A stretch of DNA of 64,000 nucleotides from NCBI RefSeq assembly GCF_902459465.1, contig NC_047062.1:17057994-17121993 (forward strand). Reading direction: 5' to 3'. Positions 1 to 11,055 of this stretch are shown here, piece by piece (position 1 is the stretch's first letter; each line of letters opens with the position of its first letter). This stretch comes from Asterias rubens (lineage: Eukaryota; Echinodermata; Asteroidea; Forcipulatida; Asteriidae). The notes under the pieces are model-generated. The model was given only the letters and a program-made list of their open reading frames with translations. It was not told where the DNA came from and ran no database searches. Both the position numbers and the translations under genes were made by a program.

Positions 1-147
1 AAAATTGTCAGCAATTTTGTTACGACCATTATAGCTCTGCTGAGTGCTGTGAAAAGTGAAAAGTAATAAGTACAAATTGTAGGCCCCATACTTTGTGTAT
101 GGGAAGAATCTTGCTATACCCACATACTGCCGGGCACCAAACGATGT

Positions 148-272
148 TCAGTGGATGTTAAATGTGGATTTATCAACGTGTCCCACGATTGTCGTGTTTT
201 TGTCTCCTGTGACGTTAACATTTGTGTTACCAAGGTGAGTTGTTTCAGAATTTGACAATTCGCCTGTCCTCA
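148..272 (-). CDS. Terminal exon of death-domain gene
   Basis: Acceptor attcctag before 272, entered with one carried base, giving 41 codons ending in TGA. It is a low-complexity N/T/G/V tail with alternating hydrophobic residues near its end. It could be a short beta-forming motif, but no family is assigned. Confidence 0.45.
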
Positions 273-1269
273 CTAGGAATAACAAAAAATACAGAAACAA
301 GTTAGACGAAACACACTGCTAAAATTTAGGTAATTTGCTACCACGGTAGGTAGGCCTATAAATCTGACAAAATGACATAATACATAAGAGTTAAACTTGG
401 ATCCTCAGTCAGCAAGAATTTATACACATGGGGGAAAATCTTCATATTTTTTTAGCGGATTTGGACCTATAGTGTATTGTGAGCGACAAAGCAACCTGGC
501 ACCACTTCATCAAAACTGCTTCTACTATTCCGTCCAAGGACGATGTATGATGATGATGGTACATACAAACAAACGAAAACGCAGAAGCAAAGTGAATCAG
601 AAACAAATTTATTCAAACCACCTCACATTGCATGCGCCGAACTAGCTCCCTTTGAAGTGACGTAGTTTTCGAGAAAGAAGTAACTTTCCACGAATTTGAC
701 TTCGAGACCTCAGATTTAGAATTTGAGGTCTCGAAATCAAGGATCTGAAAGCACACAACTTCGTTTGACAAGGTTTTTTTTCTTTCATTGCTATCTCGCA
801 TATTCAACGACCAATTGAGCTCAAATTTTCACAAGTTTGTTATTGTATGCATATGTTGAGATACACCAAGTGAGAAGACTGGTCTTTGACAATTACCAAT
901 AGTGTCCAGGGTCTTTAATACAAACATACAATATAGGTGTTTTACCTAACACGGTTTGCAATTTTTAATCACTAGATCCGATGGGACATGTTTTGGATAT
1001 TTTGTATACCTTCCAATTTACCAGCCAGAACTGTTTGATTCACAGTCTTGAGGCTTTGGACCAAAGTATTTACATGACTGAGATGTAAATTAGGTCCGAG
1101 ATTCTGGCGCCACTTCACGAACATGTTGAAGATCTGATCAGGAACACTCTGGTGGTCCTTCTTTAGCTGTTCAATCTCTGACTTTCTGAAGTTCGGTAGC
1201 CAAAGTCAGCCACTCTCCTGTAACCAGTTTTGAAGCCAAATCGCGAAAGTATTCATCACTCAGAATCTT
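148..1269 (-). CDS. Death-domain protein, last two exons (partial, frameshifted)
   Basis: Two minus-strand exons, 1269-1022 and 272-148, join in phase (one base carried) across a GT-AG intron. The first encodes a death-domain-like block: ILSDEYFRDLASKL, then GEWLTLATEL, then after a frame change FRKSEIEQLKKDH and IFNMFVKWRQNLG. The order LA..L, EW..LA..L, IE.L..D, Q.....W is that of death-fold adaptors in apoptosis and innate immunity. The reading frame breaks at about 1189-1193, where roughly five bases of the usual L-G-F turn are missing, so this is a pseudogene, a variant allele or a sequence error. The terminal exon is rich in N, T, G and V, with NTTIVGHVDKSTFNIH before the TGA at 150-148. 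Upstream exons were not found; a tandem repeat and MITEs lie in that direction. Confidence 0.55.
640..925. mobile_element. MITE-like interspersed repeat with internal palindrome
   Basis: In the intron of the death-domain gene. It has a near-perfect inverted repeat at about 697-742 (gacttcgagacctca against tgaggtctcgaaatc). The end motif agtgtccagggtctttaa looks like a widespread invertebrate repeat, from memory. Confidence 0.45.
1022..1269 (-). CDS. Death-domain exon (penultimate)
   Basis: The acceptor is ctttcag before 1269 and the donor is GTAAAT after 1022. It holds the death-fold motifs and the frameshift near 1190; both halves are open in their own frames. Confidence 0.55.
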
Positions 1270-1842
1270 CTGAAAGGTACAAAAAAAAAAAGGTGTGCCT
1301 TCAACGACAATCTTGTGAAAGACCCTCGAAAACTTAATAAAAACAACCCAAAACATAAAGTTTACCGCAGTCAGTTTCCCTTGTGGCTTAAACCACCGGG
1401 GGTTTAATTGGTGTTTGTGTTACTATATAGACATGTAATAATTAATTTTCAAATGAGGCGCTCCATACCATAGAGCACACACCTGTGCAAATAGTGCAAA
1501 GTGCGTGCGTGCGCAATGCTTCAAAGGCAATGGTAGCAATGTATGCAAATCTAGCTCCGCTGTTTGTTCAGAGTTGAGAATCGGTCGTTTGAGAATGTCA
1601 AACCATGCACGCCATAAGAAGGGTCTATATATAACTACAAACTTAGAATTTTGCAAATACAACATTAATTTTTCAACATAAATCAAACATAAAACCCCAT
1701 GATCATGGTTGTGTTCCTTGGACATGGAGCTACAATCCCGGCCAAATCTCGTTGGGCCCCCCTGCCCCCTTTCAATGTTGGTTCCATTTGCCGACTGTCT
1801 TCCGAATTCAGTCAACATTGAGCAGGGGGGCGGGGGGCGGGG

Positions 1843-2688
1843 GGCGGGCAAATGTTTTTAATGTGAATGTGAATGGGAAGTGCACAGGGAACTATTGATT
1901 CAGGAAAGGGTGGCCCAAGCATTTTGGCCGGGATTGTCTGAGTGATTTTTTGAAAAATTTTTACATGCAAAGAACGCTTTGAAAAGATAATGAAAGTCCA
2001 AACAAAGTGAATTTCAAATTTTAACAGTGATTATTTTATGAGGGGTAGTGGTGTTTTGTTTTTTTGCGGGGTGGGGTGGGTGGGGGGGGGGGGGGTGGGG
2101 CAGGCAAATGTTTTTAATGTGAATGTGAAGTGCACAGGGAACTATTGTTTCAGGAAAGGGTGGCCCAAGCATTTTGGCCGGGATTGTCTGAGTGATTTTT
2201 TGAAAATTTTTTACATGCAAAGAACGCTTTGAAAAGATAATGAATGTCCAAACAAAGTGAATTTCTAATTTTAACAGTGATTATTTTATGGTGGTGGTGG
2301 TGTTATGTTTTTTTGCGGGGTGGGGTGGGTGGGGGGGGGGGGGTGGGGCGGGCAAATGTTTTTAATGTGAATGTGAAGTGCACAGGGAACTATTGTTTCA
2401 GGAAAGGGTGGCCCAAGCATTTTGGCCGGGATTGTCTGAGTGATTTTTTGAAAATTTTTTACATGCAAAGAACGCTTTGAAAAGATAATGAATGTCCAAA
2501 CAAAGTCAATTTCTAATTTTAACAGTGATTATTTTATGGGGGTAGTGGTGTTTTGTTTTTTGGCGGGGTGGGGTGGGTGGGGGGGGGGGGGTGGGGCGGG
2601 CAAATGTTTTTAATGTGAATGTGAATGGGAAGTGCACAGGGAACTATTGTTTCAGGAAAGGGTGGCCCAAGCATTTTGGCCGGGATTG
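1843..2688. repeat. Tandem repeat, ~248-bp unit, about 3.4 copies
   Basis: The start GGGCAAATGTTTTTAATG recurs at 1846, 2102, 2350 and 2598 (spacing 256, 248, 248). Each unit carries a poly-G/GGTGGG tract. The last copy breaks off at ggccgggattgt, where segment A begins. A short inverted piece of the unit lies at about 1728-1745. Short open frames here repeat with the unit and are not genes. Confidence 0.85.
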
Positions 2689-2699
2689 TAGCTGACTCT

Positions 2700-3115
2700 C
2701 CTCTTTAAACAGACACGTTGCCTTGGATCGGACGAGTTGGTCTATAAAAAACCGTTTGTAACCGTTTGTTATAAAATGCATTATGGTTGGATGTTTTAAA
2801 ATTAGAATACAATGATCCACACAAATTTGCCTCAAAATTGCGTGGTTTTCCTTTTACTTTGCGAACTAACACGGTCGGCCATTTATGGGAGTCAAATTTT
2901 TGATATGGGAGTCAAAAATTTGACTCCCATAAATGGCCGACCGTGTTAGTCAACGAAGTAAAAGGAAAACCGTGCAATTTCGAGGCATATTTGTGTGGAT
3001 GGTTGTATTCTACTTTTACAACATCCTTCTACCCAACATGCATTTTATAACAAACGCTTTTCAAAAACCAACTCGACCGATCCAGGGCAACGTGCCCATG
3101 TAAAACCATGAGCAT
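2700..3115. mobile_element. Palindromic MITE (~410 bp), copy 1
   Basis: Arms run inward from cacgttgccttggatcgg (2714) and its complement near 3094. The centre at about 2872-2946 is an almost perfect palindrome around ggccatttatgggagtcaaa. A second copy is in segment B (43333-43750) and a diverged, 5'-truncated one at 62670-62935. Confidence 0.75.
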
Positions 3116-4344
3116 GCCTTGTATTGCTCTAATAACTGACCGTGCAAAACTTTTGATTGTTTGAATTGATGTTATAAATAATGTACGGTTTCATGTCAAA
3201 ATATAATTGTTTTTCAGAATTTCATTAAGAAATACTAAAGCCCCATGGGCCGGGCTAAGGAGACCAAAACTGTGTTTCGTGGATACTCCCCTTTGTTGTA
3301 TTAGGGTCGCCCCGGCAGCTATTTTTTCCCCCAAACGACATTGCAATGATTTAGTGAAAGAGCAGGCCAATTTCATTATGACGTAATTTTGACGGAAAGA
3401 GCCAATTTAGACGGAAAGGGGAAAACATATTGGAATGTCGTTCGGGGAAAACAAATTCGCGCCCCGGCCCTATGGTCTTGACTTATGAAACATACCGTTC
3501 AAAATTTTGAACAATTTCCGTTGATAACGTGCACAAATAATTTACGTCGGATATTTTCATAATAAATTGTCAAAAATAGTAGCGTTTTAAAAACCTATAC
3601 AAAATATTCAGCTGGGTCAAGATGACCCGTGGGTGTGTTCCCTTGGACACTCCCCTTAGTGATGCTTGGCTTATGTGGTCTTGGGTAAAAAGCTTCAACA
3701 TAATTATTGGTTTTTGTCACAAGAATGTTAAATATTAAACTAATAATTCAATTTGACAATCGGATGCCGAAAATTGAACGTCAACTTACTGCAACTCCGT
3801 TGTGGGAATCCATTGGTGAGGAGAAGGCCATCTTTAGGATATTTGTTGATATGTTTGTAATTGTAGCTTGCTAAGGAAAATGTGGCAACTGATGATCAAA
3901 ACGCACCTCCCAACCACCAATGTACGAATGATGGCGACTGGGTGTAACCGTTCACTATATTTCCTGAATCACACACAATGCCAGTTGTGTAAAACTCACC
4001 TGGAAATACCCCGATTGGAAAACTATGGAAAGCCATGAATGCAAAAAAAATGTCACAGCTTAACAACAAATAAACAAAATTGTTGTTTGTTCTATTGGAA
4101 ACAGAGATGTTTTTTTTGCGGGGGGGGGGGGGAGCCTAATCAGCAATGTTGCCAGAAATGACCCTTTATGTACTAAGTTAATCTCCCTATCTTTTTTTTT
4201 TTTTTTTGGGGGGGGGTCTGCCGCTCTTTCTTATTCAGTTTCTTCATCTCCACTTGTTCGATGTAATGGTCTTATCATGCACTCTTGATTTCTTATGTCC
4301 TCATTCGTCACGTCTGTTACGTTAAGGAGAATGGACGGGAAAGT

Positions 4345-4410
4345 GTAGATTCGTGATAAAATGTACGAGCCGAAGGCGAGTACATTAATATTCACGAATC
4401 TACACTTTAG
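4345..4410. repeat. Inverted repeat (hairpin) in segment A
   Basis: gtgtagattcgtgataaaat and its near complement tattcacgaatctacac flank gagccgaaggc. The same motif recurs near 5042-5140 and marks the inner end of the inverted copy at 43260-43314. Confidence 0.6.
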
Positions 4411-4714
4411 AGTATTATTCTCTGACTTAAACTATTTCCCCATTGGTTATGTACTAGTTTCAATGAATTTGATTTCTCAATGACAATAGTAACAACACTA
4501 AAGTTGTAGTCTATCTAACTTCGTGTACGTTGTCAAACGACAGCTGGTCACATTTTTAAATATAATTTTAGGCATACTAGTGCTTGCTGCGTACTACAAC
4601 GTTGCTCAGCTAACAATAATTGTTACTAAAGTGTTTTTTTCTTAGCTGGAAAATGATTTTTAAATTCAGCTGTGTTTTTGTTGCACTTCGTCTTTCAGCT
4701 TGGAAAGACAGTAG

Positions 4715-5055
4715 TTTTGAAGTTGAGCCAGTTACTAGCCTTTCTCAAGGCAGTCGAATTAATCACTCCGAAAAAAGACCGCCGCTGTACCGTATAAAAA
4801 CCCACCCGTATTCACTGTGCGTAACATCGCACGACACGATGCCCCCCGTACAATATCCACATGCGGTTAGTGGTACGAGTGCGGATGACTTAGTGCACAG
4901 TAGTCGTACGATGTGACAGTGTGTATACGGGTGGGTCATGCGGTGTGATCGCACGCACCACGCACAGGGTATACGGGTGGGTTTACAGCGGCGTCTTTTC
5001 GGAGCGAATAATGCGACTGCCTTGAGCAAGACTAGCCAGTTACTGAAGTTGGAAT
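4715..5055. mobile_element. Palindromic MITE in segment A
   Basis: Left arm about 4719-4800 (gccagttactagcctt, ctcaaggcagtcg) and right arm about 4985-5052 in inverse, with acccacccgtat on both sides of the centre. Copies also occur in B (about 45570-45910) and inverted in C (about 42620-42955). Confidence 0.6.
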
Positions 5056-6429
5056 GAATCTACACTCAACTATAGATTATGTTACGAATCTACACTTATT
5101 CGTAACGAAAGTGTAGATTCGTAAAAATAGTCTACACTTTCAACAACATAGTGACGTCACAGAAAAAGTTTAACACGATGTTTAAATCATTAAAATGATT
5201 TACATACTGATATCGTCCGTCCATGCCATGGTTTATCAATTGTTTTACATCAACAATTGTCCGCTGCCGACTAAAGACTATGAAACAACTTATTAATGAC
5301 GACTGTAAGCGTTTGGTATTGGTGTTAAGAGGCAATTATAAACAACAACTCTGATAAATCAGCCTAATGAGACACTGAAAGTAAGGTTTTCTTATATTTT
5401 GTTTAATTCATATTCATAATAACAAAGCATAACAAAGTATTAAACTTTAGTTTGCACAATATTTGAAATAAACTGCAATGCCTCACAAGGCGTATACTCA
5501 CAACAACACATGACAAACGTTTTAATTTCAAGATCTCTAGTAAAACCATTCAAGCTGCATTTGTTGGCTGGTTCTCTACAAACAACATACACAAATCATT
5601 TTCCCCTCTCATTATGTCCTGAAGAAGTCGGACCATTTTGCACTTCTGATGAGTTTGGTTATAGTTCACTTGATGATTGCATGGAGGCTACCTCCATGAT
5701 GATTGGGAGGAAAAAAAAGAGCTCAGTGCCTGTCACGATGATGAAGTCCAAGGCAACACGTTTTCTTGGCATATAAAACAAAAAGTACATTATACATTTC
5801 ACAGAGTAACAAGTGAATTATCAGAATGGCATTTTGGCATGTGTTATTTTGTAAACAATACACAACATTATCAAATGTAAATTCTTGCGTTGATAATAGA
5901 AACACAAAACCCATTTTGGGAAAGGTCAGATGGCTCAACGTTTGACCAAAAGGAAATATTTTGTCCTCAAAAAATTGCCCTTCAGATAAAAAAAAATATC
6001 ATCAGAAATGTCATACTCAAAAAAATCACAGCATTGGCAATGTTCACTGTTGAACCCTTTCATAAAATGTGGAATCGCCCATGGCCTCATGCCATTAATG
6101 AATCAATCATAAAATCACACCCCATCCTCAAATGGTCTCAGTCTAACATTAAGTCACTTGATCAAAGATCGAACAAGATCAACAAGGAAAACATTACAAT
6201 TACGAAAGCACAACAAAAGTCACAAATTGTTTGGACGTTTACTTTTATGGCAATTCAAAAACATTGCATTTCCCATTTTTTTTTTACAACAGATTTTAAA
6301 GGATGAAATTTCGGATTTTTTTCAAATCACTTTAATTGTTGTAACTTGAATAAACTATACATGACTTTCCACCTGCTGTACTCTCAATAAACATGCCATA
6401 AAACAAGTCTATGATGATTTCATTTGATT

Positions 6430-6950
6430 TAGCCACATGACCGAGAAAAACATGGATTTATGTCTGACCAAGAAAACACAGGATTCCGACCAAGAAAAAC
6501 ATGGGGGTATGTCTGACCAAGAAAACACAGGTTTCTGACCAAGAAAAACATGACCAAGAAAAACATGGGGGTATGTCTGACCAAGAAAACACAGGTTTCT
6601 GACCAAGAAAAACATGGGTTTATGTCTGACCAAGAAAACACAGGTTTCTGACCAAGAAAAACATGGGTTTATGTCTGACCATGAAAACACAGGTTTCTGA
6701 CCAAGAAAAACATGGGTTTATGTCTGACCAAGAAAACACAGGTTTCTGACCAAGAAAATTGGTTTATGTCTGACCAAGAAAACACAGGTTTCTGACCAAG
6801 AAAAACATGGGTTTATGTCTGACCAAGAAAACACAGGTTTCTGACCAAGAAAAACATGGGTTTATGTCTGACCAAGAAAACACAGGTTTCTGACCAAGAA
6901 AGCATGGGTTTATATCTGACCAAGAAAACACAGGTTCATGTCTGGTCAGG
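6430..6950. repeat. 49-bp minisatellite, about 10 copies (segment A)
   Basis: The unit contains ctgaccaagaaaacacagg and aaaaacatgggtttatgt. The matching locus in segment B (47275-47430) has only about 3 copies. Minus-strand frames reading repeats of CFLGQ are repeat artefacts. Confidence 0.9.
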
Positions 6951-7948
6951 AATCTTCTAAAGGTCCGACACGTTTGGCAACAAAATAAGAAACCTGTGTG
7001 ATGGAGCAGGAAGGGAGGGGGGGGGGGGGTTGCTTTCTCACATATCCAAGTAATTCAGATGGATAACATTTCGCAGGACACTTGGCCCCAGCCTGGGCAC
7101 AGTTTCATAGAGCTGCTAGAGTACACAAAGTAACTTAGCAGGAAATAATTATGTTTCACAGAAAGAGGTTACCATCTACCCTCTATGACTGGTACCCTGA
7201 TTATCTTCACTCAACACAAATTTGGCCCGGTTTCAAGTCTCTACATAGTAAACGCTCAGACTGAAAGTCATTATACTTTTTGGCATGATAAGCTAGATAA
7301 TTTGCTGTTTCAATGTATAGATATATAAATAGTAAAAAATAGACTGATATAAAATGTTGTATGGATTTTTGACACTCAATTTTTCAAAAAAAATGCACTT
7401 TAAAAACATCAATCAATAAACCATTTCCAAGTTTGATTTAAATAGTGTCTGATACAAAGACTTTGTTAGGTTAACTTTGTATTTTGTATTTTATTTTGAT
7501 GTTGATTTTCAGCAAATTTGTAAAATGAGGAGTTGTCTTAAGTGTGAATGAATAATTTCCTCAGCGAATTTAAACAAATAAAAATAAAGACTAAGTCCCA
7601 AGTAACTGGTTCAATTTAAATTCCCCTGACTATAAAGACAGTTGAAGCGTCAAATGGTCCGGGGCAAGCTTTTGTATAGCAACCTCCAGATGAGCAAACC
7701 CTGATACCATTGTGCCATACACATCCATTCAAAATGTTATACCATGTGGGTGTATGCCTTCTCTTTAAAAAACGGTTTCTTTTAATCTGAGGAATTAAAG
7801 TGTGGGCAGTCATTTCGAAATTGCAAATGGCTCATTGTAAAAAATTGCTTGAAACTCAAAGCTGATTTAGTAAACATTAATTGACAATAACTTTATTTGG
7901 CATGGAACTAACTCACAACATTGCACAAAACTTTCCAACAACAAACAC

Positions 7949-8229
7949 TAAGCCTGGGCGACCAGTGCGACTTGTGTTGTAGTTGAGACTATTGATTGCT
8001 TTAAAGTCATGTCGCAACTACAATTTTTCAACTACTCATCAGTTAATCGTGCCGCCACGACTATAGACGATGTGTCCTGTTTACATTCAAACCGCCCTCT
8101 ATTGACAAAACACTGGATATGTCATGTTTCGCCGGGCAAAAAGACGCATAGTCATGGTAAGATTGCATACACTTTCTAGCTGGCTGCCAAAACACAAAGG
8201 TTTTGCCCAGTGGTATGCGTGCGAATCAT
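7949..8229. mobile_element. 5' half of a 536-bp TIR element (truncated in A)
   Basis: Begins taagcctgggcgac, exactly like the complete copy at 48434-48969. Homology ends at 8229, inside the element, so the right half is lost here. Confidence 0.7.
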
Positions 8230-9190
8230 GAAAAATAGTGTAGATAACATAAAACAGGGATTGTTTCAATTGCCACCCAAAATCTACTGAATTATGTACA
8301 CATGACGTTACTTCACTATACTGCAGAAATTAATGAGAGTTCCGACCTGGTTTACCGACCTTCGCATTTATACACAACTTGTAGACATACATATTGATTG
8401 GACCCCCACTATATATACGTAATATTTTATACATGGGCTGTTATAACTGACATAGAAAAAAAGCTGCCGAATAAAATTTAAAACTTCATAATATTGCAAA
8501 CAATTATGACCATTATGGTGACAGTGAAAAAAAAAAATTGTTTTTATAACCTCAATGATTGAATGAATTGAACTTGACATTAATTGAAATAGTCATTTAA
8601 TGTGACAGACGACTTGACGGACGACGACAGCCTACCCCAACCACATTAAGATGCGAAGCCGAACTGAAAGCGCTCAAAATAGTTCAATACGTATTTACAA
8701 GCTTCAGTTCTTTAGCCACATTCTTCTTGATGTAATACAATTATTGCAAACATTTATTTTTGTAAAAATTTACCCTCAAATCATATATTATTGGACCCCC
8801 CCCCATACCATGTACTATCAAAGCTATGGACGCAGGGCATGGAGACCTCGACTTCCAAACAATGGACGAGGGTCTATAATATTAGATTAGGCCCTGGCTT
8901 ATTAAACGGATGAATGTTAAACCTGTACAAATTGAGTTCTGAATAATATTGTGCAAAAACTTGATAAAAAAAATTAACATCAACACTGGCTGTCCCGACC
9001 TTCAAATTTTCTGCATGTTGGTAACAAATAACTGAGTATCTTTAGCCATGTGTCTTAATTCTGTAGACTGTGTAATGCTTGAATTACATCTGATGCTTTT
9101 GTTGTTGCCAACATTGAAATATTAAACACAAATGGCGCAGTGTGTATGTATATGCCTACGATCTACTCTGAAACTATACTACCACGTGGT
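8230..9190. other. AT-rich sequence, no recognisable gene
   Basis: No exon with plausible splice sites, no tRNA-like boxes and no repeat structure was seen, only short stop-rich frames. Confidence 0.5.
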
Positions 9191-9194
9191 GTTG

Positions 9195-9380
9195 ATATAC
9201 CCTAAGCACCGTAGTAAAACAGAAAACTGCTATCGTTCCGGATTTTACCCACCGCATAACGCACAACGTATGGGTGTAGAATCTTCGTGGATTCCCTAAG
9301 CGTCGTAGTAAAACATAAAATGATAGCTCCGGCTTTTACCCACCGAATACCGCACAGTACAACGTATGGCCGTGTGTGTA
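9195..9380. repeat. Two-copy direct repeat (~97-bp spacing)
   Basis: ccctaagcaccgtagtaaaac at about 9200 and ccctaagcgtcgtagtaaaac at about 9295, each followed by ttttacccaccg(c/a)ata and caacgtatgg. Function is unknown. Confidence 0.55.
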
Positions 9381-9558
9381 CGATCTCCCCCCTGATACAG
9401 AAAACCAGAATGAATAAGATATTAATTGACAAGCCATTCCAAAACTTGTAACATAGATCGCCACCTTTATATACAACTGATTTATTTACAATATTACAAA
9501 TTAAATGGACAGATTCTTCCACGGTGAAAGTCTTGAATTTCCCCATTCAGCTTAGACT

Positions 9559-9862
9559 ACAATGCGAGTTCCGACCTGCATTGTGCGACCGCGTGGGACT
9601 GCAAGCAATGTGAGTTCCGACCTGCAATGTGCGACCGCGTAGGACTGCAAGCAATGTGAGTTCCGACCTGCAATGTGCGACCGCGTAGGACTGCAAGCAA
9701 TGTGAGTTCCGACCTGCAATGTGCGACCGCGTAGGACTGCAAGCAATGTGAGTTCCGACCTGCAATGTGCGACCGCGTAGGACTGCAAGCAATGTGAGTT
9801 CCGACCTGCAATGTGCGACCGCGTAGGACTGCAAGCAATGTGAGTTCCGACCTGCAATATTA
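9559..9862. repeat. 46-bp minisatellite, 6.4 copies
   Basis: tgagttccga starts (first copy cgagttccga) at 9565, 9611, 9657, 9703, 9749, 9795 and 9841, exactly 46 bp apart; units are almost identical. The three overlapping minus-strand frames of about 100 codons simply read through the array. Confidence 0.95.
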
Positions 9863-10567
9863 TAAGCGACCATCCCATAACCCACGCACCGCCCGATTAC
9901 GAAAACAGTGCCACTTTGCGTGCGTCTGTTGCATAGTCTGGTACCTGCTGTCCGATTTGTCCGTCATGCGATCAACAAAGTCAGTCAAATTTTAATGTTT
10001 TTGAGTTCCAGGAATAATCTTTTGCACAGGTTAGTGAGTAGTTATAACAAAAACTGATGTATTTGACCATTCCAACTGAGTTCCGACTTCAAATGCAATA
10101 CAATTATCCGAAAAATTTAATTTTTTTAGCAGTTCCGGCAGATCAGGCAGATCAGGCAGTTCCGGCTTTTACCAATTGCCGTCACCCTCGAAGGATCGGA
10201 AATAACAACCAAAACTTCCCACCAGTGACTCCGATTTGTGCAGATAAATACTTCGACAAAAGCATGGACGACCTCCATGACAAAAGTAAGACATTTTTTT
10301 CTGTTACAAAACAGAGAAACATTGCCATGGTCATGATGATCGAGGACTGTCATGACTGTTTTACAAAAAATAAAAACATTTCTTAGTCCTGGTCTAGATA
10401 GAGTCTAGATATAGCTCTATGGGTAAAGCCCATCAATGGTTACATTGTCTTGATTCGATTGTATCTGTAATACTGATCAGCAATGACGTGGACGTAAATA
10501 GAATAGCTTTCAATCATGGTAGTTGAACCCTTGCAAGCGCGTCACATGCAGCAACTGATGCCACGCT

Positions 10568-10667
10568 CACCATGTTGGTGGTCAATAGGTTTACGTGTAA
10601 ATGCCGCGTCGCCTAAAATGCGCACTTCACTGAATAACACACGTTTACATTGACCACCAAAATGGTG
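10568..10667. mobile_element. Short TIR element (100 bp)
   Basis: Left arm caccatgttggtggtcaat and right arm attgaccaccaaaatggtg are inverted, with a second inverted pair tttacgtgt/acacgttta inside. Non-coding; lies just downstream of the USP exons. Confidence 0.55.
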
Positions 10668-10926
10668 CATCCAAGATTATTCTGATGATGACGTTAGGTG
10701 AATTGGGTTAAAACTCATGTACACTACATAACAAGAGTGGACCTGATAACAAAAGTCCACATAATGTAGGGGATTGAATCACTGTGTGAACTTGCACACA
10801 TTCACACAGTGTTATTTGAAAGTGTTGAAGAATATGATGCCCCAACCCACCCACCCCAGTTATGCCAGTGTTTACGCCACATCTTCTCTGACAAGTCTCA
10901 ATCGTGAGGGGCCCAAAATGTCTTAC

Positions 10927-11055
10927 CAGTAGAGACTTGATTTCTGCATGAGTGGAATGATGTCTTGATTCTGCATGTCTGCAGTGAAGCATTCCAGACA
11001 GAATAGCGACTGGAGAATGGCGTTCATGTAACACGTATTACCAAGATTTGAGAAT
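10927..11055 (-). CDS. USP Cys-box exon
   Basis: Acceptor ttccgccag before 11055, donor GTAAGA after 10927. It encodes FSNLGNTCYMNAILQSLF then CLECFTADMQNQDIIPL. The catalytic Cys is in GNTCYMN. It exits with two bases (TG) carried; no partner exon was found. Confidence 0.85.

Larger units (their letters stand above)
2689..8229. repeat. Segment A: large duplicated block, 5' copy
   Basis: Colinear and nearly identical with 43333-48716 in the same orientation. Compared with B it lacks the 236-bp MITE, has more 49-bp minisatellite copies, and stops inside a MITE that is complete in B. It keeps a ~19-base stretch (near 5645-5663) missing from both B and C. No convincing gene was seen; it is a patchwork of palindromic MITEs. 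Confidence 0.9.

Noticed and set aside
5510..5776. Frame MTNVLISRSLVKP... present in A, B and C
   Set aside because: Three copies arise from duplication, and indels between copies shift its end; no known domain.
6409..6690. Repeat protein (CFLGQ...) on the minus strand
   Set aside because: Reads through the 49-bp minisatellite, which differs in copy number between the duplicates.
7616..7813. 65-codon minus frame identical at 48100-48297
   Set aside because: The identity follows from the A/B duplication at DNA level; no motif, splice site or promoter supports it.
9547..9885. Three overlapping ~100-codon frames, or a CRISPR-like array
   Set aside because: A head-to-tail 46-bp minisatellite in a eukaryote; units have no unique spacers and frames simply run through it.
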